Part shown: positions 12,389-24,297 of the stretch, in pieces
Layout of the letters: the number at the start of each line of letters is the position of its first letter
Position numbering within the stretch: position 1 is the stretch's first letter
Assembly (NCBI GenBank): GCA_037501455.1
Contig: CM074865.1
Span: 40,220,501-40,284,500, forward strand
DNA from: Lantana camara
Taxonomy: Eukaryota; Streptophyta; Magnoliopsida; Lamiales; Verbenaceae
Reading direction: 5' to 3'
Length of the DNA: 64,000 nt
Program-made: the position numbers and the translations under genes
The notes under the pieces: generated by a model
Seen by the model: the letters and a program-made list of their open reading frames with translations, nothing else
Told to the model about the DNA's origin: nothing
The model's database searches: none

Positions 12389-12988
12389 CACTTGGTAAAT
12401 ATCTAATAAAACCTCGCACGGGATTATAGCTTGCATGTGGGTGTGCTTAAATTCTGTTATAATATTTATGATATGCCCTGTTTTATAACCACCAGTCTCC
12501 TATAGACTGAACCCGGCTTTGTTTTCAGTTCTTTTGCAAGTTTGGAGTGCTAGGCGGGATTTTGTGTCTGTCAAGTCCCGTGGTTAAGTCAGAGCCTTTC
12601 CACATGCAAATTGTAATTTGTTTAAGTCACGTTGAAACATGTATAAATGCTGATCTTATGTTTTATTGATTCGGGACAGGTTTCTAGGGATAAATTGAAC
12701 ATGTGGTTATGATTTATGATTATGTCTTAATTTCGGGACTAGGTATTTATGCTAGTTGAACCCGTCAATTGCCACCGGTATTTATGACTGATTACATGAT
12801 ATGCTTCCGCATGTGTATTTTCTCCTATTGAATTACTTAGTTGGTTTTCGAGGTTCTAGCTCCCGCCTAGCATAGCGAGTGAGTGAGTCCCCGTTCGCCA
12901 TGACTTGGCACGTGTATGGACTTTCCATTTCATATACGGGTCGGGTCTCGGTGCGGGGGATGTGGCACCTTCCGTCTGGGGTGTTACA
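12389..12988 (+). mobile_element. 3' terminal fragment of a plus-strand A/C-type LTR
   Basis: From about 12389 the sequence switches to the 3' part of a gypsy LTR in plus orientation. It holds the CAGTCT hairpin (12493-12509), an acceptor-like TTTTGCAAG, GCTAGGCGGGA (12549-12559), TCCCGCCTAGC (12861-12871) and the terminus GGGGTGTTACA at 12988. No PBS follows, so it is a detached fragment. It closely resembles the end of LTR C (45780-46344) and of family A read on the other strand. Confidence 0.75.
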
Positions 12989-14075
12989 CACCTGCTGCTA
13001 AACTGTGATCATGTTATCGATAAGATGATTAATTAATAAGGGTATTAATTAATTAGGTTCACTACTAATCGAATAATGAACCTAGTGGTCACACACAAAA
13101 GCCCGGTCTCGAGGATGTAGGCTGATCGATTAATCGAATTGATCGAACTGACTAAATGTAGCCAGATGGGGCCACACATGGGTGGCACGTGTGGAGTCGA
13201 GTCACACGAGTGACCTGTGTCAGACATGTGCTAGTGTTTTAATTAATTATATGGTATAATTAATTTTGGGTTTTAATTAATTAGGAATTAATTATAAAGC
13301 CTAATCCAGAATAAAGAAGTCCAATAAATAATTAATTGTGAATTAATTATTAATTAAAAATTAGCATTATTTATTCATGAAATAAATATGACATCATCCA
13401 ACTTTATTTATTTTAGGAAATAAATAAAAGATATTATCATCCTTATTTGAGAAATAAACGAGTAGACATTATCGTACGTTATTTGAGAAATAAGTGAAAG
13501 ATCATATCAAGACTTATTTATTTATGAAATAAATAAGTGAGATGATATCAAAGTTGTTATTATTGTTGTTATTTATTTATGAAATAAATAAAAAGATAAT
13601 ATCAAGTTGTTATTAAAATAAATATTTATTTATGAAATAAATGTAAAGATAATAACAATAAATATTTATTCATGAAATAAATAATGGATAATACCATAAG
13701 TTATTTATTTGTGAAATAAATAATTATGAGAAAATATCCTAAAGTTATTAAAATAAATTGTTATAATTAACAATATGATTATTAATTAATTGTAATATAT
13801 TATCTTATTAAGTAATTAAGTAATTAAGAAAAGATAAGATTCTTTTCCTAATAGAAAAAAGAATCGTAAGCTTTTCTTAGCCACATAAAAGAGAAGAGAC
13901 CTTTCTCATTCTCTTTGTACCGGGATTCAAGACATGCCTAAAATTCTCTCTATTCCGGAGAAACAAAAAAGTTAGTTCTTGAGAAAAAAACCCTAAGCTT
14001 TACACAAAATACATAACTAGCATTCTCCCTATTTTAATTGTGAATGAGGCGGTGTGTTTACTTCTGGAGGGCTTC
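12989..14075 (+). mobile_element. Copia-2 LTR, left part (5' truncated)
   Basis: From the GATTAATTAA block through CACACGTGTGGAGTC and the AATAAATAAT-rich stretch this follows the same order as the Copia-1 LTR (21320-21960), but it is clearly more diverged. It has no TG start, having been cut at 12988/12989. It is interrupted at 14076 by the solo LTR and resumes at 17653. No gene is present. The 13360-13740 part is a series of short ATTTATT-GAAATAAAT inverted repeats. Confidence 0.7.
14071..14075 (+). other. Target-site duplication GCTTC, left copy
   Basis: GCTTC directly precedes the LTR end TGTAGCACCC, and the same five bases follow the other end at 17653-17657. Five bases is the normal duplication length for LTR-element integrase. 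Confidence 0.85.
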
Positions 14076-17000
14076 TGTAGCACCCGAGCGTAAGGTACCA
14101 CATCCCCCGCACCGAGACCCGACCAGTATATGAAATGGAAGTCCATACACGTGCCAAATCCACGGCGAACGGGGACACAACACACACGCTATGCTAGGCG
14201 AGACTAACCCTTAAACCAATCAACTCAAGACAATATAAAATCAGAGTTAAAATGAAACGCGGAAGCAAGAACAACATATAATATATACACTGAGCCACCA
14301 AGCTCCAAAAATAGATATACAAAATCATTCAAGTGTTCAACGGCACGCACGGCCTACAAAATCATAACGCTCCATGCTATACTATGATCATATACAAATA
14401 ACAATAAGAGTATGAGATGCTGAAAAGAAGTGCTAAACATAAATGCAAGACCTAGACGACTTGTATTCCCGCCTAGCACTCCTATACCTGCACAAAACAA
14501 CTGAAAACAAACCGGGTTCAGTCTATACGAGACTGGTGGGTATAAAACGGGGCATAAGATATAATATTGCAGAAATTAAGCACATACATGCAAGCCCTAA
14601 TCCCGTGTGAAGTTTGATAAGAATTTCCCAAGTGGTTAAAACAAAAGAAAACATCAACGGGATTACGACGTTCATATTCATTCAAAATTGTTCATAAGGG
14701 TTATGGCCCGGGGAGTGGGCGTGTACAATCTCCAACCTACTCCTCGTGTAATCATAATCAATTATTCATTCATTATCATACATATCTTTTGTGCTCATAC
14801 ATATCATGATCATAATCATTCATATACACCTTCTTCCTCCGGGTGGTGGACAGGTTTGCAAGGCCCGACCACCTAATCATATCAATGCGGCTATGAGGTT
14901 CATGAGTCCTCAAAGCCCGGTTAGCGTTTCCTCGTCAAAAACTCCTTGACGAGGTCCGTTTCGCCATAGTTGGTTGGGACTAGTATATGGGATCCCCGTC
15001 AGCCCTTGCTTCCTAGGTTAGCCACATATACTAAGTCCCGGGGCCCGTGCAATCATAATCATATCTCGCCAAAACATAAGGTAGGGTTTCATCAATGAAA
15101 AGGGCATACGTTCGAAATCATTTACCCAAATTGACTCGATATAAGTAGATATACTATTTTGGCTTAAAACCTTGCACATAAAGGATATATCGGGTCGTTT
15201 TAGCTATTAGAAGAAAAACCCACCTTTTAAGAGCAAAAGAAAAGCACAAGCGTCTCAAGGCTCGCCCTCGTCTCCGACCAAACCCGAATCTGTGCAAAAG
15301 AAAAGGCATGAGACTCAATGACCACATATGACGCTCGACAATGAAGTGAATATGACATGAATGCATAGAAGATCATATTAAGTCATGCAGATGTTCATGT
15401 GCACTAATAAGGAATTTAAAACATATAATCAAACCATTTGTTCTTACATTTCATTCAAATTCATAAATTCATAAATTCATATTTCATATCAATTAATCTA
15501 AGAATTCATTTAATATCCATAACACATAATATTCATATTCATAATTAGGAATAAAATAAATAAAACGTTCAATCAATAATCGGCAAATTAAATACGCGAA
15601 ATAGAAATCAATTAATTCAACAATTGAATTAAATCAAATAATATTTCAAATATATAATAAATATATATAATATATAATAAACATATATAATATAATACAT
15701 ATATAATAATTATATAATAACATATGTGTATATAATATATATATATATACGTACTCACACATGCATGCATAAATTACATATATACTACATATATAAATAT
15801 ATTACCCATGCATGCACGCACACACACAAACCCAATTACACAGCCTTCAGCCATGCACACACACACAAGCACACTGTACATATATATAAACAGCAAACCA
15901 GGGAAAAACGCAGGCAAGAAATCGGGAAAAACAGGGTGACACCCCCGTGTCACCTCCCAAACCCAAACCGAGACACCCCCGTGTCTCGGTACAGCAACCT
16001 CAGGCCAAACCGCACCCCCGTTCCGCGTTGGAAAGGAGAAAACTGACACACCCGTGTCTCGCAGCAGTAGCGTCCCCTATTTTTGACAGAAAACGCAGCA
16101 GCAACGAAGGCGATACACAAGCAAGAAAGGCAGCAAAACTGAGCATGAAAAGCTGCAAGAAACTCATCTAAAACACATGCTACAAGGCCATGAAATTTGA
16201 CAGCAAAAGCATGAAGGTTCACGGCAGTCTTGACAGCTGAAACTCAAGCCAAAAACAGAGCAAGGCTACGGAAAACAGGGCAAGAAGGAATCTCATCATC
16301 TCCATCTATTCATATCAGTTTAGAACAACAAATACTCAGCTAAGCAACACCATTTCAACATATATATCAGTTCCAAATAAGCTCAACCAAGAAAAGGAAA
16401 CATACGTGACATATCAAGGAAATTTCTCAAAGTGCCATAAATGATAACTCATTAATACTTCAACCACCAAGAAATCAATTATCATAAATGAAATGAGGAT
16501 GTCAAAATAATCAGTCTCAAGCTTGGAATCAATCAAAACCAACAAGAATTGAATGAGATCAATAATTTGCCCAAAACTCTCTTATTTTCGGAAACAGACC
16601 AGAAATCATGAAACCCTGCTCAAATTCGTGAATGAAAGGATGAAAATGATCAGGAATGAACATAAATTACAACCCTAATCTTACCTTGTTGATTGGATGA
16701 AGTTTGGATGAGATTTGAGCTCCAAAATCTCTAAGGAATGAAGGGTTACGGGGACTGCCTGAAATTCTAGTGACTTTGGCTGATATTTGGGGATTGTGTG
16801 AGGATTGGTTTGGTTAGGTCATGCTATATCCGGTTAGGGGGTTGAGTTAGGGATCATTAGAATCAAACCATGGTTAATTTGGTTAACGTTTGGATGAGAT
16901 ATGGCTAATTTTGTACAGCAAGGTCAGTTTGGTCGTCGATTCGTTTTTCGGTTGAATTTCGGAGGTTCAAATGACTTTGGAAAAATATAAGGCTAAGTTT

Positions 17001-17652
17001 ACTAAACTCAAATTTTTGTTACGAGTTCAGCGGACTTGACGGAACTCGAATCCGAGTTCCCGAGCTCAAGATATTAAATTCGGAACCAAGGGTACGCTAA
17101 GTGCTCGTTAGCCCCCAATTTGGTTCCTCGATTCAAATTAAATTCGTTAACATACCAAATAAATTCGAAAACATAAACCGAGCATATAAGCATGTTCATA
17201 ACACACATATTTACGACATACTACAAATTCATGGCATTTCGATATCATTTCATATAAGAACGAAGCACAAAATAAACAACATGCACATTCCATGCAATTC
17301 ATGCATATATATATTAAAATTCATGCAATAAAATTTAAATCAAAAGAATTAATTCTAATATTAAATAAATTAAATTAAAGTCACGTAATTAATTAATTAA
17401 AGCATAGTTAATTAACATAACACTTAATTAGCATAATCATTAAATTAATAATAAAATAAAGAAATATATATATATATATACACTTAAATACGAAATATTT
17501 TAGAATAATAATAAATTAAAATAAAATATAATAAAATAAAATAATAACAATTTATAATAAAATTAAATATAAAACACGTAAAAACAATTAATTCGCGCAA
17601 ATTGGTAAACACATACGTCGTACTTTTACGTCCGAAAAGTCGGGGCGTTACA
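14076..17652 (-). mobile_element. Solo LTR of family E, minus strand (3577 bp)
   Basis: Plus-strand ends are TGTAGCACCC and GGGGCGTTACA, i.e. an LTR read on the minus strand, bounded by GCTTC duplications and with no PBS or PPT beyond. This is the product of LTR-LTR recombination. Its palindromes and flanking blocks match LTR E at 56895-60349, so they are one family. Landmarks in element sense: U3 nested hairpin 17082-17127, donor 16685, palindromes 15935-16060, exon 2 15289-15224, 64-nt hairpin 14976-15039, CAGTCT hairpin 14519-14535, stem arms 14467-14477 and 14193-14203. (TA)n lies at 15660-15750. No gene is present. Confidence 0.9.
15935..16060 (-). repeat. Palindrome cluster of the solo LTR E (four sites)
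   Basis: GGTGACACCCCCGTGTCACC (15935-15954), a 22-bp site with CCGAGACAC/GTGTCTCGG arms (15968-15989), CGCACCCCCGTTCCGCG (about 16011-16027) and GACACACCCGTGTC (16045-16058). Confidence 0.85.
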
Positions 17653-17657
17653 GCTTC
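17653..17657 (+). other. Target-site duplication GCTTC, right copy
   Basis: Pairs with 14071-14075 across the solo LTR. Confidence 0.85.
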
Positions 17658-17875
17658 TACATTGGAGTCTTGAAGAAAAAGGAAGAACCTTCCAACAGAG
17701 TGGATTCATGCCACTTGAAGGTTGTTCGATATAGGCGATCGAACATCTCAAGAAAGAACCAAACTTAAAGTAAGTTTTGAATCCCTCCTGGTTTAGAGTA
17801 GAAATTGCAAGTTCTCGGTCCCTTGTTTGGTAAAATTTTTAAATTTTCGCTGCTTTACTCTCATGTTTTCCAACA
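17653..17875 (+). mobile_element. Copia-2 LTR, right end
   Basis: Continues the Copia-2 LTR after the solo-LTR insertion and ends in TTTTCCAACA at 17875, the same terminus as in Copia-1 (TTTCCCAACA). The PBS follows 2 bp later. Confidence 0.8.
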
Positions 17876-18250
17876 AGTGGTATCAGAGCCACCTTGTAAC
17901 TTTTACTCTAAATTAGTTTATTTTCAAAATTTGGTGAAATTCTTTAATTTGATAATAGCTGAGTATTCTTGAATTTTGCTTGAAATACTGTAATCTGAGT
18001 TACAATGTTTTTCCTGAAACGTTCTGAAACTCAAGTTTTTTGAAAACTAATTAAAAATTATTTTTAATTTGAATTTATTAAATTGTAGTTTTAATTCATG
18101 GATATGATTGTGAAAATTTTCCGAAAATTTTGGGTGAAAAAAGCACCGGAGCAATGGGACCAATTCATTGAAGTTCTGTCGCTCGCGTCCGGCAAAACGG
18201 AGGTAGTAGCAGGCACGCACTGCGTTCGTGGCCGCGAGCCTACAATTCAT
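17876..18250 (+). mobile_element. Copia-2 primer-binding site and leader fragment
   Basis: AGTGGTATCAGAGCCACC begins the internal region (PBS TGGTATCAGAGCC from 17878). The following 300 bases run parallel to the Copia-1 leader (22215-22500). A GC-rich stretch with CGTCCGGC and GGCCGCGAGCC (18180-18240) occupies the place where Copia-1 has its palindromes. Similarity ends near 18250, where a gypsy LTR fragment begins. No gag survives. Confidence 0.7.
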
Positions 18251-19323
18251 CCCTAAAAGCCTGTCCCGAATTCATAATATAACATAAAAAAATATTCATA
18301 TATTCATTCGTACAAACTTATTCAAATTACAAAATAGGAATGTAAAGACTCAAACTCAAATGAAAGACTCAACGAGACGACCGACTCCAAGGACTCGACT
18401 CAAGCCGTCTAGCTTGAACTCCAAAGCAGACCTACAACCTAAAAACGTTAGGGAGGGAGAGGGTCAATCACACTGACTGAGTGGGGGGCTACCCACACAC
18501 ACCTACATATATATAAGAGCACAACACGTTCAAATCATAAAGTTCATGAACTCGGGGATAGTTTTTGCACTCCAAAAAATTTGCCCTTGATATACATATA
18601 GGTGTTTACATAGCAAACGAAGCGTAACATAACATAGCTTACTCGCTTAACTTATCTTATCGTTTCAAAATATAGCCATATTTTATCTTATTAACGAATC
18701 TATCCCCGTTTCACGAACTTAGCATAACATACATACATATAGCTCGGCGGGTACGAGCATCATAATCCAACCTCCTTCTCTTATCATATCATCTAAAAAA
18801 TAAAACAAAACATAAATGTGCATACTTAACGTACCTCCTTAACTCCAATGATGGAAGGGTGTATACCCCCTAACTATCCATACAGGTCAGGGGATTGCAA
18901 GCTACTCCAAATCCTCAGGGTCCCATCCCCCACCAGGCTCCTGGTGAGTTTCGGGTTAGTCCTTTAATGGATGGAGACTGTACTCAGGACTAGACGCGAT
19001 GGCCCGATGTCGTCCCGGGGCTCCTTACCCAGATCTCTAGGGCCCAACAGACAGACAGATTCATATTCAAATTCATATCATACCCCGCTACATCATACGT
19101 ATCTTATCATAACATACGTACATACCATATCATGCTACAATTATGCTTTGCTTACCTCTCAGTATCACTTCATTGATCACCCTCCTAATATGGGGCGGGG
19201 CTCATGAGAGGCACACGGTGTGAAGCATAATGCTTTTCTTAACTCTCCCTGTCAATTCTATAACTCACCCTCCGAACGTGACGTTTGGCTCACGAGAGGC
19301 ACACGGTTTGAGGTATAGTGTAG
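18251..19323 (-). mobile_element. Minus-strand gypsy LTR fragment (D-like)
   Basis: Blocks here match the 51660-52000 part of LTR D: GAGGGTCAATCAC...GACTG, the stretch before CATGAACTCGGGGATAG, and the complement of AGCTAGACGG. It lacks both LTR ends. An 88-bp imperfect tandem duplication is at 19199-19323 (GGCTCATGAGAGG and GGCTCACGAGAGG repeats). No gene is present. Confidence 0.55.
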
Positions 19324-20391
19324 TGTGACACCCCGTTCGACCGTACGTACAGGTTTGTACCACGTATGGGTTTAATTTCCATAATTGTATTTATTTTCAT
19401 ATTATTTGATGCATTTATACTTGAGTTATTTCCCTTATTCTATTCCTTATATGAATATGCTCTATTTGAACGTATGATTTGGATTCGTGCTATACGTGAA
19501 AGTTTCAATTTATGAATTTAAATTCGGAGCATGCTAACTTCGTAAATTATGTGACGGTTCTTGGACTTAATTACAAGCTTTAAACTTGTTTTGGACTTGA
19601 TTGATCTTTAGAGGACTCAATCGCTCTTCGTTTTAACTTTTGGGGCCATTTTGTAATTTAGCCATTCTTGAGTCTTTAATTCGTAACTTGAGCTCGGGAA
19701 CTCAGATTCGAGTTTCGTCTTCGCCTTTGGACCCAAATCGATGGTCTGGAGATAATGGAAGAAGCCTTGTCCTTTTTCGATGCCGTTTCGACCCCTAACG
19801 ACGTAGATTTGGTCCTACGTACCTAAAACTCCCCTATAACCACTTGTTTGCTAGACTATCATTACCTTGTCCTTCTCTTGACTTGTTCCACCTAAGAATC
19901 AGCTATCTCTCTCTCCCCATATGCTGAAAATCTAACCAAAGAAAGAAGGAAGAAGGAAGAGAAGCTCCCCAAGCCAACGTCCATTTTTGCTACCCCTTAA
20001 GCTCAAGGTTTGGGCCATTTCTTGCTCAATCTTTGAAGGTGAGCCATGATTCTTGATATGCTTGATCTTGTGGTCAATATACACTCTTTGAATCATGGTT
20101 ATATGCTAGAGATGGTGGAATTTGATATACATGATAAATAGTTAGGCTATTGGAGATTTTGAAGGTTATATGCATCTCTTGCCTATTTGTTGATTTGGAA
20201 CATGATATGTTGACCATGTTGGAGTATTAATTACATATCTTGAGTCTTATTTAATGCTAGAAGATGGGTTGTTGAGTTATCATTAATGTTCATGGAAGTC
20301 TTGCAAGAATTTGATCTCATTTCATGCCTCAACTTGTTCCTAGCTATGCTTTTGATGTATGCTCATTTGTGGCTTGATTTTATGGAGATTT
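19324..20391 (+). mobile_element. Plus-strand gypsy LTR 5' fragment (family J)
   Basis: Starts with a canonical LTR end TGTGACACCCCGTTCG at 19324. It contains the conserved TTGAGCTCGGGAACTC block near 19690 and a donor consensus TTTGAAG|GTGAGC at 20038/20039, then is cut at 20391 by Copia-1. Everything downstream, including the region where a palindrome cluster would be expected, is missing. No coding sequence is present. Confidence 0.65.
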
Positions 20392-22214
20392 TGTTAGGAA
20401 TAGTTCCCTAAGAGCCGATGTAATAATCTTCTTTAGTACGTTCCTTTTGTAAATCACAGGTAATCTTTGAATAATACGAATTAAGACAACACTTCTTTAT
20501 ATGCTCTTGTTTGACTGTGTGCTTACTTTTGATTGGGCATGTATAAGAACTCCCCTAATCAATATAACTTATAGGACTCAACCATTTAGGCGAAATGGTT
20601 CATGAAACGAGCCCTATATCACATAAGTCATGATTAGAAATCACTCGAAGCCAATGAGACCAAAAGACACTGGGAGTGTCAACTTGACTCGTTCGAGGCT
20701 TGCTCGTGTGATAACACCCTTAAGAAGGATCACCTTGTTTCATGGGGTGCAAAGTGTATAGTTGATACGTGCTTAATACATGGGGGTGCTTACATATTCT
20801 AAGTAGGTACACTGAGGTGTCCCGTGTGAGAAGATTCCTAAAAGGGAAAGGAAGAGTCATTGATTTGATTGAGTGATCTTTAAAGTTGAGTTTCCATTGA
20901 TACTTTATGAGCTAACTCTGTAGTGTTAGGTGTAAGCTTTAAAGGGCGTCGCCTTAGACAACTGATTTAAGGCGTATGTTGGGGCTGTACAAGTGGTACA
21001 TGAAAGTATATGAGAATCGATAAAGGACCTACGCTTGCATTAGCAAGATGATGATCTCTTATTGTATAAGTCATTCATATGCCATCTAGGAGTCCTTGGC
21101 TAAGGCAGTGGATCAGGACATCAAGAAAAGAGTTTCTTGGATTGAGATCAAATGGATATGAAATGCACTTAGCATTAAGATCAAGATTATTAGCGTTCTA
21201 ATTATTCCCTTACCCTAGATCTTAATTGAGAGATGGGACATCGGAGGATTGTATCTCACAAATGTCAATGACTTAAAGGTTCTGTCGAATCGAGACATTC
21301 TTATTCAACTAGGGGTTAAACAGTTATTGTTAGACTATGGTCGTTTGATCTGTGGACTGATTAATTAATGAGGGAATCAATTAATCAGGGTCACTGCTAA
21401 TTGAATTAAGAACCTAGAGGGTCACACGCAGCAACCCGGTCACGTGGGTTAAGGCTTGAAGCGAATGGTGGGGTCCACACGTGTGGAACACGCAGTCACA
21501 TGTGCGTGTATATGTGTATATTAAATAATTAATGTGTTAATTATTTAATGGACTTTGATTTAATTTCGAATTAAAATTAAAGTCCAATTTTAGAGAAATA
21601 AAGTCTAATAAATAATTAATTATGAATTAATTATATTATTAGTCTTCAAGTTATAATTTATTATAAAATAAATAAAGTAAAATAAAATATCTAAAAGAGT
21701 TAGATATTATTCTTGCCCAACAAGTTGGTCAAAAGGTGGACTTTTGGTGAAAGTAAGAGACTTAGTCTCCAAGCAAGATATCCCTTTCCAAAAGGAGTTT
21801 GGAATCCTTTTCTAAAAAAGATAAGGGGTTCGAATCCTAGCCATATAAATAAAGGGGTTAGAACCCTATGGGATGATGATAGCAAAATTTCTCCTTCTCT
21901 AAATTATACACTTAACCCTAGAGCCTAAACACCGAATATAGAACTAGCATCCTCCCTATTCGGATCGTGGTTGCGGTTGGTGGACCATTTCTCTAGAGGG
22001 CTACTATCATGAAGTCTTGAAAGATTTTAAGGAGCTTTTGGGGATCAAGCCGCGTGAAAAGCGTTCTTGGGCGGCTAGAACGTGTCAAGAAAGCTTCTAA
22101 TTGAGTGAGTTTCTTGATCTCTACGAATTTGGGAATAGGAATTGCAAGATTCGATCCTTGCTTGGTTGGGGAAATTTTTAAATTTCCGCTGCGTTTCTGT
22201 TCGTTTTCCCAACA
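20392..22214 (+). repeat. Copia-1 5' LTR (1823 bp)
   Basis: TGTTAGGAATAG to TTCCCAACA. It is colinear with the 3' LTR at 31543-33448 but lacks two segments present there: about 50 bp near 20847 and about 40 bp near 21455. Both copies hold the adjacent tracts CTAATAAATAATTAATTATG and the AAAGGAGTTTGGAATCC block before the end. Confidence 0.9.
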
Positions 22215-22216
22215 AG

Positions 22217-22230
22217 TGGTATCAGAGCCA
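22217..22230 (+). other. Copia-1 primer-binding site (tRNA-iMet)
   Basis: TGGTATCAGAGCCA, fourteen bases complementary to the initiator tRNA-Met 3' end, two bases inside the LTR end. Confidence 0.9.
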
Positions 22231-22559
22231 CCTTGCAAGGCCTATTTCTGATTCGTCTCCATTATTCTAAATTTGGTAGAAATTCTTAGGCTTAGATGTG
22301 AATTAAGTATTCCTAAATTCTTTTAGAAAGCCTGAAATATGAAACTGTATTTTTCCTAAAAGTTTCTGAAAACTATTTTCTTAAATCGTGTTTTTGAAAA
22401 TCTGTTTTAGTTGAAATATATTTAAATCGTGTTTTAAATTTTAGATTGTTGTTGGTTTTTGAACTAAACTACGAAACACGAGATTGTGTTACGAAAACGC
22501 GAGTCTAGATGTGCTAAGGCGTGGCACGCCTAGGCCCACGCGCCACTGCTGCACAGCAG

Positions 22560-22678
22560 TCCCGCAGCCGCGTGGGATTGTCCACCCAACCCTCCCGCAA
22601 CCGCGTGGGAGGCCGCCCGCCAGCACCTATGCACGCGCCTAGATGTGCCCGCACGCTCCTCCCGTAACCGCGCGGGAG
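22560..22678 (+). repeat. GC-rich palindrome cluster in the Copia-1 leader (three copies)
   Basis: TCCCGCAGCCGCGTGGGA (22560-22577), TCCCGCAACCGCGTGGGA (22593-22610) and TCCCGTAACCGCGCGGGA within 22659-22678. In the third copy an arm change is matched by a change in the other arm (GTGGGA to GCGGGA against TCCCGC to TCCCGT as a wobble). Surrounding sequence is also GC-rich (22500-22790), unlike the rest of the element. Confidence 0.7.
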
Positions 22679-23137
22679 CCTTGCCAGGGATGGCTGCCTG
22701 CTGCTGCGTGCGATGAGCGCATTGGCAGCTTTTGCTGCCGGCTACACGCGGTGCTAGCGTATGCGCCTAGTGCCGCACGTCGCGCGGTCAGTCCGCATTC
22801 CGGGCCGTTCGTTTTGCGATCTTGATTTACGTGTGTAGTCCAATCCAATCCCGATTTAATTTCTGTAAAAACATGTTTTATTAAAAATTTTTTTTATTTT
22901 AAAATATTTTTAAATTGGGATTTTTGAGAAATTAAGACGATTTAAATTTTGTGAAAATTACGAACTTTATTTTATGAAAATATTGAAAGAATAACATTGT
23001 TAATCTTCAGAAATTAATTGGAATTTTATTAGTTTATTGCTTTTCGGGGTTTATAGAAAAGGCTCTTGAACAAGAATTACATCTAACTCGTGTTTTAAGT
23101 CATCAGGGCTTAAAGCGAGAATTTTAATTTATTGGTT

Positions 23138-23213
23138 AAATTTAAATTCTTGCAATTTATGCATGTTAGGTGATCAAATTTAAATTCTTGCAATTTATGC
23201 ATGTTAGGTGATC
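23138..23213 (+). repeat. Exact 38-bp tandem duplication
   Basis: The unit beginning AAATTTAAATTCTTGCAA and ending TTAGGTGATC occurs at 23138-23175 and again at 23176-23213 without a difference, so it is recent. Confidence 0.9.
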
Positions 23214-23984
23214 ATGGGTCTAGTCCTATGTATGGTTTTAATTTATGCACATGGATGGTTTAAATTGGGGTTGGATCACCATAGTTGCGTTTTTCAATTG
23301 GGGTCGGTGCCCCACTTATGTGCGTACTGTTATGTGTTTATTATGTGGCTTTCCATATTGCTGTTTTTGAAGCCGAGGTATGCCCCGTGTAATTGTCTTA
23401 TTACTTTATGTCTTTTTCTTTTTATTGTAATTTGAGAGTAGAGATAGGTGGTGAGGTCTTTTTCTTTCATTTTGGAGACAATGCACCCATGGAGTAAGAT
23501 GGATCCACACAAAAAGTAAGAAGATGGAGGCCATAAGTGAAGACCTCTGAAAGTGTTAGAGAGGATTTCTATTATTGTAATAGATAGGGCATCGTTTTAT
23601 TTCAAATTCCCTTATGTGATTTAAATTGTTTTATGTGGCATTTATGTTAGAACTTGTGATTGTGGAGTGGCTTCCACATATCACGCATCATATAGGTAGA
23701 ACCCATGATCATCACATGTTAGTATCATGCTAGGACATCTTATCTGCTAAATGCTTGTGTGAAATGTATTTAAGTTGTACTTTCATTAATCAAGACTAAT
23801 TAAATTGGATAACTTATATGTTGGTGAGGTCGAACCGGATAAATCTCCGGTTACATCGAAAATTCCCATTAAATATTAAGCTAATTTTCGAAAATAGGTG
23901 TTTGATTAGAGGTGTAAGCTTCGAATTAAATCCCTAGCAGTCCATAAAGAGGATTTAAGTTTGATAGGGAAAGCTAGAGACTGG

Positions 23985-24297
23985 CCACGAGTCGTGGGGT
24001 GTCTATGTAAAACCTATCAGTTCTTAGTTTCCTAATTGATCTTAAATGATCAATATTTTGTGATCAATTTTAGCAAGGGTGATGACCGCGAGTCATGGGT
24101 CGTTCGAACTAAGTTTTGATCATGATCTTATGATTGATGGGTCTAGCTTAACTCCTAAGTAAATATGGATGTCGCATGAGTCGTGGGTCCATATTGAAGG
24201 ATAGGTGATGCAAAAACATTACTAAGAACTCTAAAGTGATGGAATTGGTAAGTTGTACCTACCTTAGGCTTAACTGAGAATTGCCACGAGTCGTGGG
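23985..24297 (+). repeat. CCACGAGTCGTGG palindrome series upstream of Copia-1 gag (four copies)
   Basis: CCACGAGTCGTGGG at 23985-23998 and 24284-24297 is a perfect inverted repeat around a central G. Imperfect copies are CCGCGAGTCATGG (24086-24098) and CGCATGAGTCGTGGG (24173-24187). Spacing is about 87-111 bp, so this is an array of dispersed sites rather than a tandem repeat. It ends 208 bp before the gag ATG. Confidence 0.75.

Noticed and set aside
15726..16222. ORFs of about 90-106 codons on both strands
   Set aside because: Microsatellite (TA/CA) and palindrome sequence keeps both strands open; they are not maintained in LTR E at 58313-58714 as the same protein.
20387..20391. Target-site duplication for Copia-1
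   Set aside because: GATTT precedes the 5' LTR, but the right side is an extra internal stub, so no matching flank exists to test.
22217..22230. tRNA-Met gene
   Set aside because: The TGGTATCAGAGCC matches are primer-binding sites next to LTR ends; no cloverleaf or tRNA body follows in any case.
22639..22848. Overlapping ORFs of 60-69 codons
   Set aside because: They come from the GC-rich palindromic leader of Copia-1, which suppresses stops on both strands.
23985..24297. CRISPR-like array
   Set aside because: Sites are short palindromes with irregular spacing and diverged copies in plant nuclear DNA.
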